Part shown: positions 33,658 to 46,364 of the stretch, one piece after another
Position numbering within the stretch: position 1 is the first letter of the stretch
Layout: every line of letters starts with the position of its first letter
Assembly (NCBI RefSeq): GCF_038957035.1
Contig: NZ_CP152412.1
Span: forward strand, 6,692,501-6,756,500
DNA: 64,000 bases
Direction: 5' to 3'
DNA from: Bradyrhizobium sp. B097
GTDB lineage: Bacteria; Pseudomonadota; Alphaproteobacteria; Rhizobiales; Xanthobacteraceae
The notes under the pieces: model-generated
Seen by the model: the letters and a program-made list of their open reading frames with translations, nothing else
Databases searched by the model: none
Told to the model about the DNA's origin: nothing
Position numbers and translations under genes: made by a program

Positions 33658-34434
33658 CTACCGGCCTTTCCAATTGGGCTTTCGCTTTTCTGTAAATGCC
33701 TGCGGACCTTCGACTGCATCCGCGGAAACGAGCATCGCCCTCATGGCGGGGTACTCCCATTCCTCTGAACTTCCTTCGGAAATGGATCGTGACAATCCCC
33801 GGAGGACCGCTTCCTTCGTAGCTCGGACCGACATCGGACTACAGGCGAGGATTTCATCGGCCCAACGCCTGGCGGCATCCAGCACGTCGCCGCACACCAC
33901 TTCATTGACGAGACCAAGCGAGAGGGCTTCTTGGGCGCTGACTCGCCGCCCGGTCAGCATCATGCCCATTGCTCGTTTCAAGCCGATCTCGTGCGGCAAG
34001 CGCTGAATTCCGCCAGCGAGCGCCGCAAGGCCCACGCGCGGTTCCGGTAGAGCAAACACGGCGTTGTCGGCCGCCACGACGATGTCGCATGCAAGCGCGA
34101 TCTCGAATCCACCGCCCATCGCCACCCCGTTGACCGCCGCGATGACCGGTTTCGCAAGATCGAAGCGCTTCGTTATGCCGCCGAAGCCCTTTGGCGGCGT
34201 TGCAAGTCCACCGCCAGCAGCCTGCTGCTTCAGATCGTGCCCTGCGCAGAATGCTTTCTGTCCGGCTCCCGTGATGATCGCGACCCACTGTTCGTCGTCT
34301 GCGGCAAAGTTGTCGAACACCACTTCAAGCTCGGAATGGCAAGCCGCATTCAAAGCGTTGTGTGCCTCAGGCCTGTTAATCGTGATGATCGTGCAGTGTC
34401 CTTCGCGGGAAATCTTGACATATTCGCAAGTCAT
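33658..34434 (-). CDS. Enoyl-CoA hydratase/isomerase family protein
   Basis: A 258-aa crotonase. The oxyanion loop is AFCAGHDLKQQ and both catalytic Glu positions are kept (GGGFEIALACD and LPEPRVGLAALAGG), so true enoyl-CoA hydratase activity is likely. The start at 34434 (MTCEYVKISREGHCTIIT) is family-like; the frame extends further upstream without resemblance. It is the last gene of a minus-strand set with a nitroreductase, a quinone-reductase-like enzyme and an acyl-CoA dehydrogenase. Confidence 0.88.
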   Translation of the reverse strand: MTCEYVKISREGHCTIITINRPEAHNALNAACHSELEVVFDNFAADDEQWVAIITGAGQKAFCAGHDLKQQAAGGGLATPPKGFGGITKRFDLAKPVIAAVNGVAMGGGFEIALACDIVVAADNAVFALPEPRVGLAALAGGIQRLPHEIGLKRAMGMMLTGRRVSAQEALSLGLVNEVVCGDVLDAARRWADEILACSPMSVRATKEAVLRGLSRSISEGSSEEWEYPAMRAMLVSADAVEGPQAFTEKRKPNWKGR

Positions 34435-34555
34435 GGCCGCTCGGCCTTTCGAGGTGGAGTACGCGGGTTGCAGACCGGCGAAGACTATCCGCAGATCCTT
34501 CCGGATCTCGGGATCCCGAGACCACGATGTGCGCGGAGTCCTCGCGCCCTTCGCA

Positions 34556-35227
34556 TTAAAGTCCGATGAAGGTGGTAAACTCCGATAGATCGGCGCGGTC
34601 TGCACGCAGACTGTTGATCGGATGCTGGGGATCCGTGTAGCCCAGTGCCATGCCGCAAAACAGCATGAGATGGGACGGCAGCCCGATGAAGTCGGAAACG
34701 GTCTTGTGCCAGAGCGCCCAGGCCTCCTGCGGGCAGGTACTCAATCCCCTCTCCACGGCAAGCAGCATGATAGACTGCATGTACATGCCGAGATCGGCCC
34801 ATTGCCCAGGTTCCATCTGCCGATCGATGGCGAAGAACAGGCCAACGGGCGCGCCGAAGAAGGTGAAGTTCTTTGCGAGCTGATTTAGGCGTGCAGCTTT
34901 GTCTTCGCGCGGAATTCCAATTGTGCGGTAGAGATCTTCGCCGTTCTTGACTCGTCGGGTTCTATACGGCTCTTTTAGTTCCGGCGGATAGATGTTGTAT
35001 TCCGATTGCTCGCCCATCGGACTCGTCTTGACCCGCTCCGCCATCAATGCCTTGAAGCGTGCGAGCTCTTCACCGCCTATCACCCAAACGTGCCACGGCT
35101 GTAAATTGCCGCCAGAAGGTGCGCGACTGGCAGCAAGCAGGATCTCTCTAACGACGTCTCCGGGGACGGGCTTGTCCGAAAATGCCCGCACGGAGGTCCG
35201 CGAATGCAGTGCGTCCGATACTTTCAT
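34556..35227 (-). CDS. Nitroreductase-family flavoprotein
   Basis: A 223-aa FMN-dependent oxidoreductase. The N-terminal motif SRTSVRAFSDKPV, followed by LLAASRAPSGGNLQPWHVWV, is the FMN-binding signature of the nitroreductase family, and the C-terminal part has CGMALGYTDPQHPINSLR. It is a homodimeric cytosolic enzyme in relatives. The natural substrate is not predictable; in a catabolic gene set it may reduce a conjugated or quinone-like intermediate. It sits 30 bp after the quinone-reductase-like gene. Confidence 0.87.
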   Translation of the reverse strand: MKVSDALHSRTSVRAFSDKPVPGDVVREILLAASRAPSGGNLQPWHVWVIGGEELARFKALMAERVKTSPMGEQSEYNIYPPELKEPYRTRRVKNGEDLYRTIGIPREDKAARLNQLAKNFTFFGAPVGLFFAIDRQMEPGQWADLGMYMQSIMLLAVERGLSTCPQEAWALWHKTVSDFIGLPSHLMLFCGMALGYTDPQHPINSLRADRADLSEFTTFIGL

Positions 35228-35257
35228 AAGATCTTCTCCGAGGATCTGTCGGGGAGT

Positions 35258-36235
35258 TCAGCCGACCCGAACGACCATCTTTCCCAAAGCCGAGCGCGTG
35301 GTCATCGCTTTGAACGCTTCATGGAACTCCTCGAATGCGAAGACCTTGCCGACAACAGGAACAAGCGTCTTCTCGCTCAACCAGGCGAACAGCTGGGTTA
35401 TGACTTGATCTCGCACGTCCGGTTCACGGCGACCAATCTGCGCCAGATCGACGCCGAGCAGCGCGCCTCCCTTCAGAAGCGGCAGGTTGAACCGCAGCGC
35501 CGGAATCGTCCCCGACGCAAAGCCGATCACCAGGTGTCGCCCATTCCAGGCGATCGATCGGAATGCCTGAAGGCTAAGATCTCCTCCAACGGGGTCGTAG
35601 ATCACATCCGCCCCGTGACCGCCGGTGAGCTCTTTCAGTTCGTCGCGCCATCCATCCCGCGTGTAATCTAGGCCGGCATCGGCGCCAAATTTCATCGCGA
35701 ACTGCCGCTTCTCCTCGGTCGAAGCCGCTGCAATGACCCGGGCACCCAGCAGCTTCCCGATCTGAACGGCAGCTATTCCAACACCGCCGGCGGCACCCAG
35801 AACCAGCAATGTCTCGCCGCTCTGCAGCTTTCCGCGAGAGCTGAGCGCGTACAATGCGGTATGATAGTTGGCAAAAAACGAGGCGCCGACTTCGGGATCT
35901 ATGCCCTTTGGTGTAACGACCAGGTCCGCGGCCGCCGCGCAGATATATTCCGCGAGGCCACCATTTCTGACCAGGCCGATGACCGGCGTGCCAGATGCGA
36001 AGCCCTTAACATCTGCGGCCGCGTCCTCGACGACGCCGGCAAACTCAGAACCGGGAATGAAGGGCAAGGGGTCCTTGGTCTGGTACAAACCCTGGACCTT
36101 CAGACCGTCAACAAATCCGACCGCCGCTGCTTGGACCCGAACGCGCACCATTCCCGGTGACAATTCCGGCTTGGCCACCTCCCTGATGGTGATATTCTCG
36201 ATGCGATCGTAGCTCTCGACCAAAACTGCTTTCAT
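35258..36235 (-). CDS. Zinc-free medium-chain dehydrogenase/reductase (quinone oxidoreductase-like)
   Basis: A 325-aa MDR enzyme without the zinc ligands of alcohol dehydrogenases. The N-terminal catalytic domain starts MKAVLVESYDRIENITIREV, and the NADPH Rossmann motif is LVLGAAGGVGIAAVQIGKLL with ARVIAAASTEEKR after it. Such proteins reduce quinones or enoyl thioesters with NADPH. The start at 36235 is family-like. It lies 77 bp after the acyl-CoA dehydrogenase gene. Confidence 0.88.
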   Translation of the reverse strand: MKAVLVESYDRIENITIREVAKPELSPGMVRVRVQAAAVGFVDGLKVQGLYQTKDPLPFIPGSEFAGVVEDAAADVKGFASGTPVIGLVRNGGLAEYICAAAADLVVTPKGIDPEVGASFFANYHTALYALSSRGKLQSGETLLVLGAAGGVGIAAVQIGKLLGARVIAAASTEEKRQFAMKFGADAGLDYTRDGWRDELKELTGGHGADVIYDPVGGDLSLQAFRSIAWNGRHLVIGFASGTIPALRFNLPLLKGGALLGVDLAQIGRREPDVRDQVITQLFAWLSEKTLVPVVGKVFAFEEFHEAFKAMTTRSALGKMVVRVG

Positions 36236-36312
36236 GACACCCTCTTGAGTGAGCCGGCCTATCCCGGGCCGCCATCCAGGTCCTTCGATAGAGGTTCTGA
36301 CATTCCTAAGGC

Positions 36313-37458
36313 TCAAAGCGCCCTGGAGATGACTTCCTTCATCATTTCGCTGGTTCCACCGTAAATGCGCTGCACGCGAGCGTCAGCATACATGCGGGCA
36401 ATGAGATACTCGTTCATGAATCCGTATCCGCCATGCAGCTGAAGGCACTCGTCGATCACCTTACCCTGCTGTTCTGACGCCCAGAGTTTAGCCATCGACG
36501 CTGTCGCCGCATCGAGCGTCCCGGAAACCAGGGCTTCGACGCACTCGTCGACGAAGCTGCGCGTAACCTTTGTGATCGTCGCCAACTCGGCGAGCCGATA
36601 TTTCGTGTTCTGAAACTCAGAGATCGACTTTCCGAACGCCTTTCGTTCGCGCACAAAGGCAAGCGTGGATTCGAGCGCTCCCTCCATTGCTGCCACCGCC
36701 ATCACGCCGATAATGGTGCGCTCATAAGGCAGGTCGGACATCAGCTGATAGAAGCCACGACCTTCCACTCCACCGAGGAGATTAGACGCTGGGACCACGA
36801 CGTCGTCGAAGAACAGTTCGGATGTGTCTTGCGCCTTCAGTCCCAGCTTATCGAGCACGCGGCCTACCCTAAAGCCGGGTGCTTTTGCCGTCTCGACCAA
36901 AATAACGGACATCCCACTTGCCCGCTCGGCCGGGTCGGTCTTCGCAACGACGAGCACCAATCCTGCTAGGAGCCCGTTGGATATGAACGTCTTGGAGCCA
37001 TTGATGACATAGGTGTCGCCGCGCTTCTCAGCACGGGTTCGAATGGATTGTAGATCGGAGCCCGCTCCAGGTTCGGTCATCGCTATGGCGCCCACGAGCT
37101 CGCCACTTGCCAGACGCGGCAAAAACTCACGCTTCTGTTCCTCGGTGCCGTGGTTCAGCAAATAGTGCGCCACGATCGTGTGAACGGACGGATTCATTCC
37201 CGTCAAGCCGCGGCGAGCCATCGCATCATAGAGGATCGCTTCGTGCCGAAAATCGCCGCCGCCCCCGCCATATTCAGTCGGAATGTCCGAACACAGAATC
37301 CCAAGCGCTCCGGCCTTCCGCCAAAGCTCGTGCCCGACATTGCCCCGTTCGCGCGCCTCTTCGTCCCGAGGCAGCATCTCTTTGTCGATGAAGCGGGACA
37401 CCGTGTCGCGATACATCTCGAGGTCAGAATCGAGCCAAGAGGGTCGATAGTTGATCAT
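36313..37458 (-). CDS. Acyl-CoA dehydrogenase, long-chain/isovaleryl type
   Basis: A 381-aa flavoenzyme for the first step of beta-oxidation. FAD/substrate motifs are [20 protein letters not shown] and SKTFISNG; the helix [20 protein letters not shown] and the end [18 protein letters not shown] are typical. Gly stands where short-chain enzymes have the catalytic Glu (YGGT), but a Glu is present at the isovaleryl/long-chain position ([13 protein letters not shown]). That points to long or branched acyl substrates. It is the first gene of a four-gene minus-strand set; its promoter lies in the 204 bp up to 37663. Confidence 0.9.
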   Translation of the reverse strand: MINYRPSWLDSDLEMYRDTVSRFIDKEMLPRDEEARERGNVGHELWRKAGALGILCSDIPTEYGGGGGDFRHEAILYDAMARRGLTGMNPSVHTIVAHYLLNHGTEEQKREFLPRLASGELVGAIAMTEPGAGSDLQSIRTRAEKRGDTYVINGSKTFISNGLLAGLVLVVAKTDPAERASGMSVILVETAKAPGFRVGRVLDKLGLKAQDTSELFFDDVVVPASNLLGGVEGRGFYQLMSDLPYERTIIGVMAVAAMEGALESTLAFVRERKAFGKSISEFQNTKYRLAELATITKVTRSFVDECVEALVSGTLDAATASMAKLWASEQQGKVIDECLQLHGGYGFMNEYLIARMYADARVQRIYGGTSEMMKEVISRAL

Positions 37459-37610
37459 GCGCGCTACTCGTTGATTCTACGAAGGCAACAATTTGGCTCG
37501 CTGTGTTACACACACGGCGAACGCTACAACGTACAAGTTGGTGTCGGTCGGGCGGCCTTCTTCTTGCCCGACGCTATCGACTGTGGCCGGCTCCGCATGC
37601 CTTCAACACA

Positions 37611-37625
37611 GTCTGACGTACAGAC
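37611..37625. promoter_or_regulatory. Short inverted repeat in an operon promoter region
   Basis: GTCTG-acgta-CAGAC lies in the 204-bp gap between the receptor gene and the start of the acyl-CoA dehydrogenase set. It could be an operator for that set, but 5-bp arms occur often by chance. Confidence 0.3.
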
Positions 37626-37662
37626 GTCGTGTCGAAGACATGCGTAATTGCCTGCGAGCCGC

Positions 37663-38874
37663 TTAGTCGGCCATGTCCCCGTCGATCACGTCTCCAAACA
37701 GTTCCCACTTCTCGCCGCTAAAGCGCATCAGCTGAAGCTGGGTAATGGGTGCGAAGTCGGTCGGCGAGGTGTTAACGTAGATCCCAGGCAACAGCGCCTC
37801 GGTCCGCCACTGCTTAAGGTTAGCTGCCTGCTTCATGACGTTCTCCCGTGTGAGATCGTCGCCGCATTGCTTCAAGGTCTGCGCCAGTGTTTCCGCGAGG
37901 GCGTAGCCGGTAATCAGCAAGATGTCCCGCTTGTTGCCTTCAGGGTAGTACTTGCTCAGGAAGCTCTGAAACTCCTTCATCCCCGGATCACTGTCCCACT
38001 GCGGATCCGCGGGGTCCTTCAGATAAGTGGCCGAAATGATGCCTTGGGCGTTCTCAAAACCGGCAGGTTTGATCACGCTGCCAATAGAGGAAGAGACGTT
38101 GCTCAGAACATGCAGCGGCTTCCAATCGACTTCAGCAATCTTCTTGATCGCTTGAGCCGCAAATTTCGGGGAGCTGATGTTGACCAACGTATCCGCACCA
38201 GAGGCTTTGAGCTTCACGATGTGACTGTCGATTGTCGGTTCGGTCGTCTCGTAACTTTCCTCGGCGACAATCTTCATGCCGAGCCTGTCCTTGAGGCCCT
38301 TCAGATAATCCTTGCCCAGATCGTCATTCTGAAAAAATACGGCGACCTTGGCGTTTGGCTTCTCCTTGAGAATATACTTCGCATAGGCGTGTGCCTCGCT
38401 CTGGTAGGACGGCTGCCATCCCGTGGTCCAGGGGAAGTTCTTGGGATCGTTGAACTTGGTGGCGCCGGCCGCTACGAAGAGCTGCGGGACCTTCTTGCTA
38501 TTCAGGTATTTCTGGATGGCAGTGTTGTTCGCGGTACCGAGAGGATCGAAGATCAGCAGCACTTCGTCGCTCTCGACCAGCTTGCGGGTCTGCTCGACAG
38601 CCTTGGGCGGGGAGTACGCATCATCATAGCTGATGAAGTTGACCTTGCGGCCGTTGATGCCACCCTTGTCGTTGATCATCTTGAAGTATGCAGCTTGCAC
38701 CCGTCCGATGACACCATAGGCTGATCCAGGCCCGCTATACGGCATGAGGTTGCCGACTTTGATCTCGCTGTCAGAAGCCCCTGTGTCGTATTTTTTTTGC
38801 GCGAGTGCGGCTCCTGATGCAAGCGTCATCGCTGCTGTCGCCAAGGCGGCAGTGCGTATAATTCTCGAAAACAT
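37663..38874 (-). CDS. Substrate-binding protein of the LivFGHM-type ABC transporter
   Basis: A 403-aa periplasmic receptor. The first 26 residues (FSRIIRTAALATAAMTLASG then AALAQ) form a signal peptide. The mature part begins with IKVGNLMPYSGPGSAYGVIG and holds INGRKVNFISYDDAYSPPK. It is a paralogue of the orphan receptor at 13659. It is the last gene of operon 2, 20 bp after the permease LivM. The family was named for branched-chain amino acids but many members bind aromatic or fatty acids; the catabolic neighbours favour such an acid. Confidence 0.9.
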   Translation of the reverse strand: MFSRIIRTAALATAAMTLASGAALAQKKYDTGASDSEIKVGNLMPYSGPGSAYGVIGRVQAAYFKMINDKGGINGRKVNFISYDDAYSPPKAVEQTRKLVESDEVLLIFDPLGTANNTAIQKYLNSKKVPQLFVAAGATKFNDPKNFPWTTGWQPSYQSEAHAYAKYILKEKPNAKVAVFFQNDDLGKDYLKGLKDRLGMKIVAEESYETTEPTIDSHIVKLKASGADTLVNISSPKFAAQAIKKIAEVDWKPLHVLSNVSSSIGSVIKPAGFENAQGIISATYLKDPADPQWDSDPGMKEFQSFLSKYYPEGNKRDILLITGYALAETLAQTLKQCGDDLTRENVMKQAANLKQWRTEALLPGIYVNTSPTDFAPITQLQLMRFSGEKWELFGDVIDGDMAD

Positions 38875-38894
38875 GTGACGTCTCCTTGTCGGTT

Positions 38895-39914
38895 TCACTT
38901 CTGATTTGCTTTGGCGATCCGGCTTTGGACCAGGATCGCGACCTGCCTGGCGCCATGTGGCACAAGATAGATGACGAAGAACAGCAGCACGCCGAACACG
39001 GCGCCGGAGAGGCCCTTGGAGATGCCCTCCGCGATGTTTGGCACGAAGATGATAAAGGCGGCGCCGACAATCGAGCCGGGCAGCCAGCCGACGCCGCCGA
39101 CGACCATGCCGAGGAACAGCTGGATCGCGAGCGTGATGGTGAAGCTGTCGGGTGCGACGAACTGAACCGCGATGGCGCTGAGGCCGCCAGCGACGCCGGT
39201 GATCCCGGCGGAGACGCCGAAGGCGAGCGTCTTGTAGAGCGCGACGTTGATGCCCATGGCGGAGGCCGCGATCTCGTTGTCGCGGATCGCCATGAAGGCG
39301 CGGCCCGACCGGGAGCGCAGCAGGTTCACCGAGAAGACATAGATCCCCAGCGACACAGCGAGCGTGAAATAATAGAGCCACATGTCCTGCGACATCGGCA
39401 GGCCGAACGGCGCGTCGGGCTTGGTGACGACGAGGCCCTGCACGCCGCCGGTCCAGTGCTCGAGGAAATTCAGCTTGAGGAGCTGCGGCATGGCGGTGGC
39501 AAGCGCGAAGGTCGCAAGCGCCAGGTAGACACCGGAAAGCCGCAGCGCAGGTTGGCCAAACAGGAAGCCGGCGCCGAAGCAGAGCACGCCCGCGACCGGA
39601 AGGCAGACGAAGTACGGGACGTTGAGCCGCTCCATCATGACCGCGGTGACGTAGGCACCGATGGCGTAGAACGCGCTCTGGCCGAGCGAGAACTGGCCTG
39701 AGCCGCCGGTCAAGATGTTCAGCGCCAGCACGGCGAGACCAAGATACAAGAGCTGGGTCAGTTGGAAGATGATGAAGTTCTTGGCGAACAACGGCACTGC
39801 CAACAGGACTAGCAGTACCACAATGGACGTGATGGAGCTCATGGTCATCGCCCGCTTCGGAACCGGTTCGACCGCTTGGTGGCTCTCCGCAACAACTTCA
39901 TCGGCAGTGGTCAT
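38895..39914 (-). CDS. livM: ABC transporter permease, LivM type
   Basis: A 339-aa inner-membrane permease with many hydrophobic helices (SITSIVVLLVLLAVPLFAK, LTQLLYLGLAVLALNILTGG, YFVCLPVAGVLCFGAGFLFG). The motif FMAIRDNEIAASAMGINVAL, which contacts the ATPase, is the LivM signature. I use the ATG at 39914, just after the LivH stop. The gene symbol reflects the family, not proven leucine transport. Confidence 0.9.
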   Translation of the reverse strand: MTTADEVVAESHQAVEPVPKRAMTMSSITSIVVLLVLLAVPLFAKNFIIFQLTQLLYLGLAVLALNILTGGSGQFSLGQSAFYAIGAYVTAVMMERLNVPYFVCLPVAGVLCFGAGFLFGQPALRLSGVYLALATFALATAMPQLLKLNFLEHWTGGVQGLVVTKPDAPFGLPMSQDMWLYYFTLAVSLGIYVFSVNLLRSRSGRAFMAIRDNEIAASAMGINVALYKTLAFGVSAGITGVAGGLSAIAVQFVAPDSFTITLAIQLFLGMVVGGVGWLPGSIVGAAFIIFVPNIAEGISKGLSGAVFGVLLFFVIYLVPHGARQVAILVQSRIAKANQK

Positions 39915-39916
39915 GA

Positions 39917-40795
39917 TCAAACCCGCTTAACAGTACTTCGGCCAAAGAGGCCCGCGGGCTTAACTCCCAGGACGGCAATGATCAGCGCGAGCGCGATCGG
40001 GAGTTTCAGCTCGTTGCCGACGCCGGGGATGTAGGTACCGACGAGGTTCTCGAAGATGCCGACCAGGAAGCCGCCGACCACGGCCCCCAGCGGCGAGCTG
40101 AGGCCGCCAAGGACAGCCGACGCAAAACCATAGATCAAGATACCGCCCATCATGTTGGGCTCGAGGAACACGACCGGTGCGACCAACATGCCGGCGATCG
40201 AGCCGATCGCCGCTGCCATGCCCCAGCCGAGCGCGATCATCCAGGACGTGTTGATGCCGACAAGGCGGGCCGATTCAGGCACCGAGGCCGCCGCCCGCAT
40301 GGCGAGGCCGATCCGCGTGTACTGGAAGAAGAAGTAAAGACCAATCAGGAGCAGCAGGGTCACGCCGATCATGCCGGCCTGGTGGGTCGAGATCAGCTGG
40401 CTGCCGAGGAAAGGCGCGGAGCCGAACGGGGTCGGGTACTGCTTGATGGTGAAGTCCCAGATCAGCCCGGCCAAGGAATTGATGATCGCGAACAGCGCGA
40501 TGAAGCCTGCGACGTTGGTCAGCACCGGCGCCTTCGCGAGCGGCTTGAACAGGATGCGCTCGATCGCAATGCCACCGATGAATGAAAATGCCACCGTAAT
40601 CAGGAAGGCGGCCCAATAGGACACGCCCCACTGCATCAGCTGCCACGAGATGAACGTCGAGAACATCGCCATCTCGCCCTGCGCGAAGTTGAGATGGTCG
40701 ATCGCCTGGTAGATCATGACCACCGCGAGCGCCATGCAGGCATAGATCGCGCCCGTTGCAATCCCGGCCAGGACTTGGTTGGCGAAAAGCTCCAT
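39917..40795 (-). CDS. livH: ABC transporter permease, LivH type
   Basis: A 292-aa inner-membrane permease: FANQVLAGIATGAIYACMAL at the start, IDHLNFAQGEMAMFSTFISW and RAAASVPESARLVGINTSWM for the ATPase contact, and GFASAVLGGLSSPLGAVVGG. It pairs with LivM in the same operon and follows LivF after 12 bp. Confidence 0.91.
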   Translation of the reverse strand: MELFANQVLAGIATGAIYACMALAVVMIYQAIDHLNFAQGEMAMFSTFISWQLMQWGVSYWAAFLITVAFSFIGGIAIERILFKPLAKAPVLTNVAGFIALFAIINSLAGLIWDFTIKQYPTPFGSAPFLGSQLISTHQAGMIGVTLLLLIGLYFFFQYTRIGLAMRAAASVPESARLVGINTSWMIALGWGMAAAIGSIAGMLVAPVVFLEPNMMGGILIYGFASAVLGGLSSPLGAVVGGFLVGIFENLVGTYIPGVGNELKLPIALALIIAVLGVKPAGLFGRSTVKRV

Positions 40796-40807
40796 CGGTC
40801 CGGCTCC

Positions 40808-41517
40808 TCAGTAACCCAAATAGGATCTGCGGATTTCATCGTTGTTCGCGATGTCCTTGGCGTCGCCCGACATCACGATGCGTCCGGTCTCGATCACATA
40901 GGCCTGGTCGGCGAGCTCGAGCGCGAGCTGCGCGTTCTGTTCGACCACCAGAATCGACACCTTGTCCTCGCGGTTGATCTTGCCGAGGATGCCGAACAGC
41001 TCGCGCACGACCAGTGGCGCAAGGCCAAAGGACGGCTCGTCCAGCAGCATCAGCCGCGGCCGCAGCATCAGCGCGCGGGCGACCGCGAGCATCTGCTGCT
41101 CACCGCCCGACAGCGTGCCGGCCTGCTGGGTGTGGCGCTGCTTCAGAACCGGGAAATGCGCATACATGCGCTCGATGTCGGAGACGATGCCGGCATTGTC
41201 CTTGCGGGTGACGGCCCCTAACTGGAGGTTTTCCTCAACCGTCATGGTGGTGAAGGTGCCGCGGCCCTGCGGCACATGGGCGATGCCGTAGCGCACGATG
41301 TTCTCGGTGGAACGGTTGTTCAGCGGCTTGCCGTCGAACTCGATCCCGCCGGTCGAGCGCACCATGTTGCAGATCGCGCGCAGCGTGGTGGTCTTGCCGG
41401 CACCGTTGGCCCCGAGCAGCGTCGTCAGCGAGCCCTCGTTGAGCGAGAAGGACAGGCCGTGGAGGGCCTGGACCTGGCCGTAATAGGCGCGCAGGTCCTT
41501 GACGTTGAGCAGCATCG

Positions 41518-41521
<4 letters not shown>
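40808..41521 (-). CDS. livF: ABC transporter ATPase, LivF type
   Basis: A 237-aa ATPase: Walker A LLGANGAGKTTTLRAICNMV, signature LSGGEQQMLAVARAL, Walker B LMLLDEPSFGLAP and switch region ILVVEQNAQLAL. Its start overlaps the LivG stop as ATGA, so the two ATPases are made together. High GC and the complete four-subunit set suggest a functional transporter. Confidence 0.92.
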
Positions 41522-42315
<794 letters not shown>

Positions 42316-42354
42316 ACCCCTCCCCCAAAGTCGTTCATCAGAAATCCCGGCTCC

Positions 42355-44510
<2,156 letters not shown>

Positions 44511-44523
44511 GGCCTGTTCCTTT

Positions 44524-45300
44524 TCATCCGTTTGAATTTCGACGAGCGGCGAATGCCGCGACACGGCGACGTGATTCTTCGGAGCCACCCAGCTCGGCAA
44601 TGCTCCACATCTCCAACTCGAGCTGCGTCTCCAACGTGCTTTCGTAGCTTTCGAGTAGGAGACGGCGCACGGCGCCGAGCGCCGCCGCCGGCTCTGCCGC
44701 AAGCTTCGCAGCAATTTCAGCGCCGGTAGCAAGCAGCCTCTCCCCGTCGACGATGCGCGTAACGAGACCAATTCGCTCGGCCTCGTCGCTCGGCACGCGT
44801 CGATTAGACAAGATGATCTCCTGCGCTCGCCTAAGGCCAACCACTCGCGGTAGCAGCCAGCTCATCCCTCCGTCCGGGCTGAGACCTAAGGCGGTATAGG
44901 CTGCGCAGAAGTGCGCTGACCGCGCTGCCAACGCAAAGTCACCGATCATTGCGAGGCTCATGCCAGCGCCGGCTGCAGGGCCGTTCACAAGCGTAATCAG
45001 CGGCTTTCGCATGTACATGAGGCGCACAATCGCCGCGTGAAGCGTTCCCGCCAAATTCTCCAGAAATGCCGATACGTCGGTGCCAGCCGCGGCGAAAGCA
45101 CTGACGTCGCCGCCTCCGCAAAACAACTTTCCGCGGCCGGTCAGAATGACGCAGCGAATATCATCATCCTCATCGCAACGCTCGGCAGCCTTCAGAAGAG
45201 CGAGGGCCATGGCAGGGTCAATCGTGTTCCCGTGGTTCGGGCGCGACAAGGTCAGCGTCGCAACTTTATCGACACAGGAGAGTTCGACCGGACCGCTCAT
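44524..45300 (-). CDS. Enoyl-CoA hydratase/isomerase family, PaaG/ECI-like active site
   Basis: A 258-aa crotonase-fold protein: ATLTLSRPNHGNTIDPAMAL, the oxyanion loop KLFCGGGDVSAFAAAG and GAGMSLAMIGDFALAARSAH. The two hydratase Glu residues are missing; the second site reads LGLSPDGGMSWLLPRVVGL, where Asp follows SP as in isomerases of the PaaG/ECI group. It is therefore more likely a double-bond isomerase than a hydratase. Its start overlaps the kinase-like stop (ATGA). Confidence 0.85.
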   Translation of the reverse strand: MSGPVELSCVDKVATLTLSRPNHGNTIDPAMALALLKAAERCDEDDDIRCVILTGRGKLFCGGGDVSAFAAAGTDVSAFLENLAGTLHAAIVRLMYMRKPLITLVNGPAAGAGMSLAMIGDFALAARSAHFCAAYTALGLSPDGGMSWLLPRVVGLRRAQEIILSNRRVPSDEAERIGLVTRIVDGERLLATGAEIAAKLAAEPAAALGAVRRLLLESYESTLETQLELEMWSIAELGGSEESRRRVAAFAARRNSNG

Positions 45301-46364
45301 AATGGGTCCTCCAGTGCGCGAACCGCCAGCGTCGCCAGTTCCGGAAACGTCTTTCCGCGCTCGATGGCCTGGGTCGACGAAGCGGTCCCGCGCAGCGCGC
45401 GACCGGCTATGCCGTGCATGATCGCCGCAAGCCGAAAGAAGTTGAAAGCAACGTAGAACTGCCAGTCTGCAATCGCGTCGCGACCGGTCGCTCGACAATA
45501 GCTTTCGATGTACTCTGCTTCTCTCGGGATATTGAGAGCGGCCAGATCTGCTCCCGCCAGGCCGGCAACGATGTGCGGAGGCATGCGGTACATCATCGCG
45601 TGGTAGGCGAAGTCCGCAAGAGGATGTCCGAGAGTCGATAGTTCCCAGTCGAGCACTGCGACGACCCGCGGCTCGCTCGGATGAAAGATCAAATTGTCGC
45701 AACGAAAGTCGCCATGGACGATGGAGACCTCGTCGCCGCTGGGAACCAACCCAGGAAGCTCCTTGACGAGGCGCTCCATGTTTGCGTCACGGCCGGCGTC
45801 CGGATCTTCCTGATACTGTCGGGACCAGCGACTTATCTGCCGTGCGAAGTAGCTCCCGGGCTTGCCGTAGTCGCCCAAACCGATCGAAGCAGGGTCAACG
45901 GAGTGCAATTGCGCGATCACGTCGCACATGGCGTTGAAGTAGGAAGGACGCGCGTCTCGGCTTACTCCGGGGAAGGTTGCATTCCAGAAGATTCGGCCCT
46001 CCACCAGCTGCATCACATAGAACTCGCTTCCAATGACGGACCTGTCGGCGCAATAGCCGTCAATGCGCGCCACGGGAAATCCGACTTGCGACAGCGCGCG
46101 CTGTACGCGTGCTTCGCGGTCGACCGCGTGCGCGCCGGAAACCAACGCCCCCGGCGGTTTGCGTCGGAGCACATAAACGCCATCCGCGGACTGAAGACGA
46201 TACGTCGGGTTCGATTGACCTCCCTTGAATTTGGAGACGTTGAGAGGCCCCCGAAACCCGTCGACGTTAGACGACATCCAGCGCGACAAGGCATCCTCGT
46301 CGAGACGATGGGTATTGGATGGCTCTGCCAATCCGGAGTTTGCAGCTTCGTCGAGGGCGCTCAC
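45297..46364 (-). CDS. APH-family phosphotransferase (ACAD10/11 or LvaA-like kinase)
   Basis: A 355-aa kinase-fold protein of the aminoglycoside phosphotransferase superfamily. N-lobe: KFKGGQSNPTYRLQSADGVY and LRRKPPGALV. Catalytic loop: IVHGDFRCDNLIFHP with Asp and Asn, then metal-binding Asp in VLDWELSTLGHPLADFAYH. I choose the GTG at 46364 because it overlaps the dehydrogenase stop as GTGA and has a GGAAGG site; a longer start at 46412 is possible. In mammalian ACAD10/11 this kinase is fused to a dehydrogenase; in bacterial levulinate catabolism LvaA phosphorylates 4-hydroxyacyl-CoA. Confidence 0.85.
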   Translation of the reverse strand: MSALDEAANSGLAEPSNTHRLDEDALSRWMSSNVDGFRGPLNVSKFKGGQSNPTYRLQSADGVYVLRRKPPGALVSGAHAVDREARVQRALSQVGFPVARIDGYCADRSVIGSEFYVMQLVEGRIFWNATFPGVSRDARPSYFNAMCDVIAQLHSVDPASIGLGDYGKPGSYFARQISRWSRQYQEDPDAGRDANMERLVKELPGLVPSGDEVSIVHGDFRCDNLIFHPSEPRVVAVLDWELSTLGHPLADFAYHAMMYRMPPHIVAGLAGADLAALNIPREAEYIESYCRATGRDAIADWQFYVAFNFFRLAAIMHGIAGRALRGTASSTQAIERGKTFPELATLAVRALEDPL

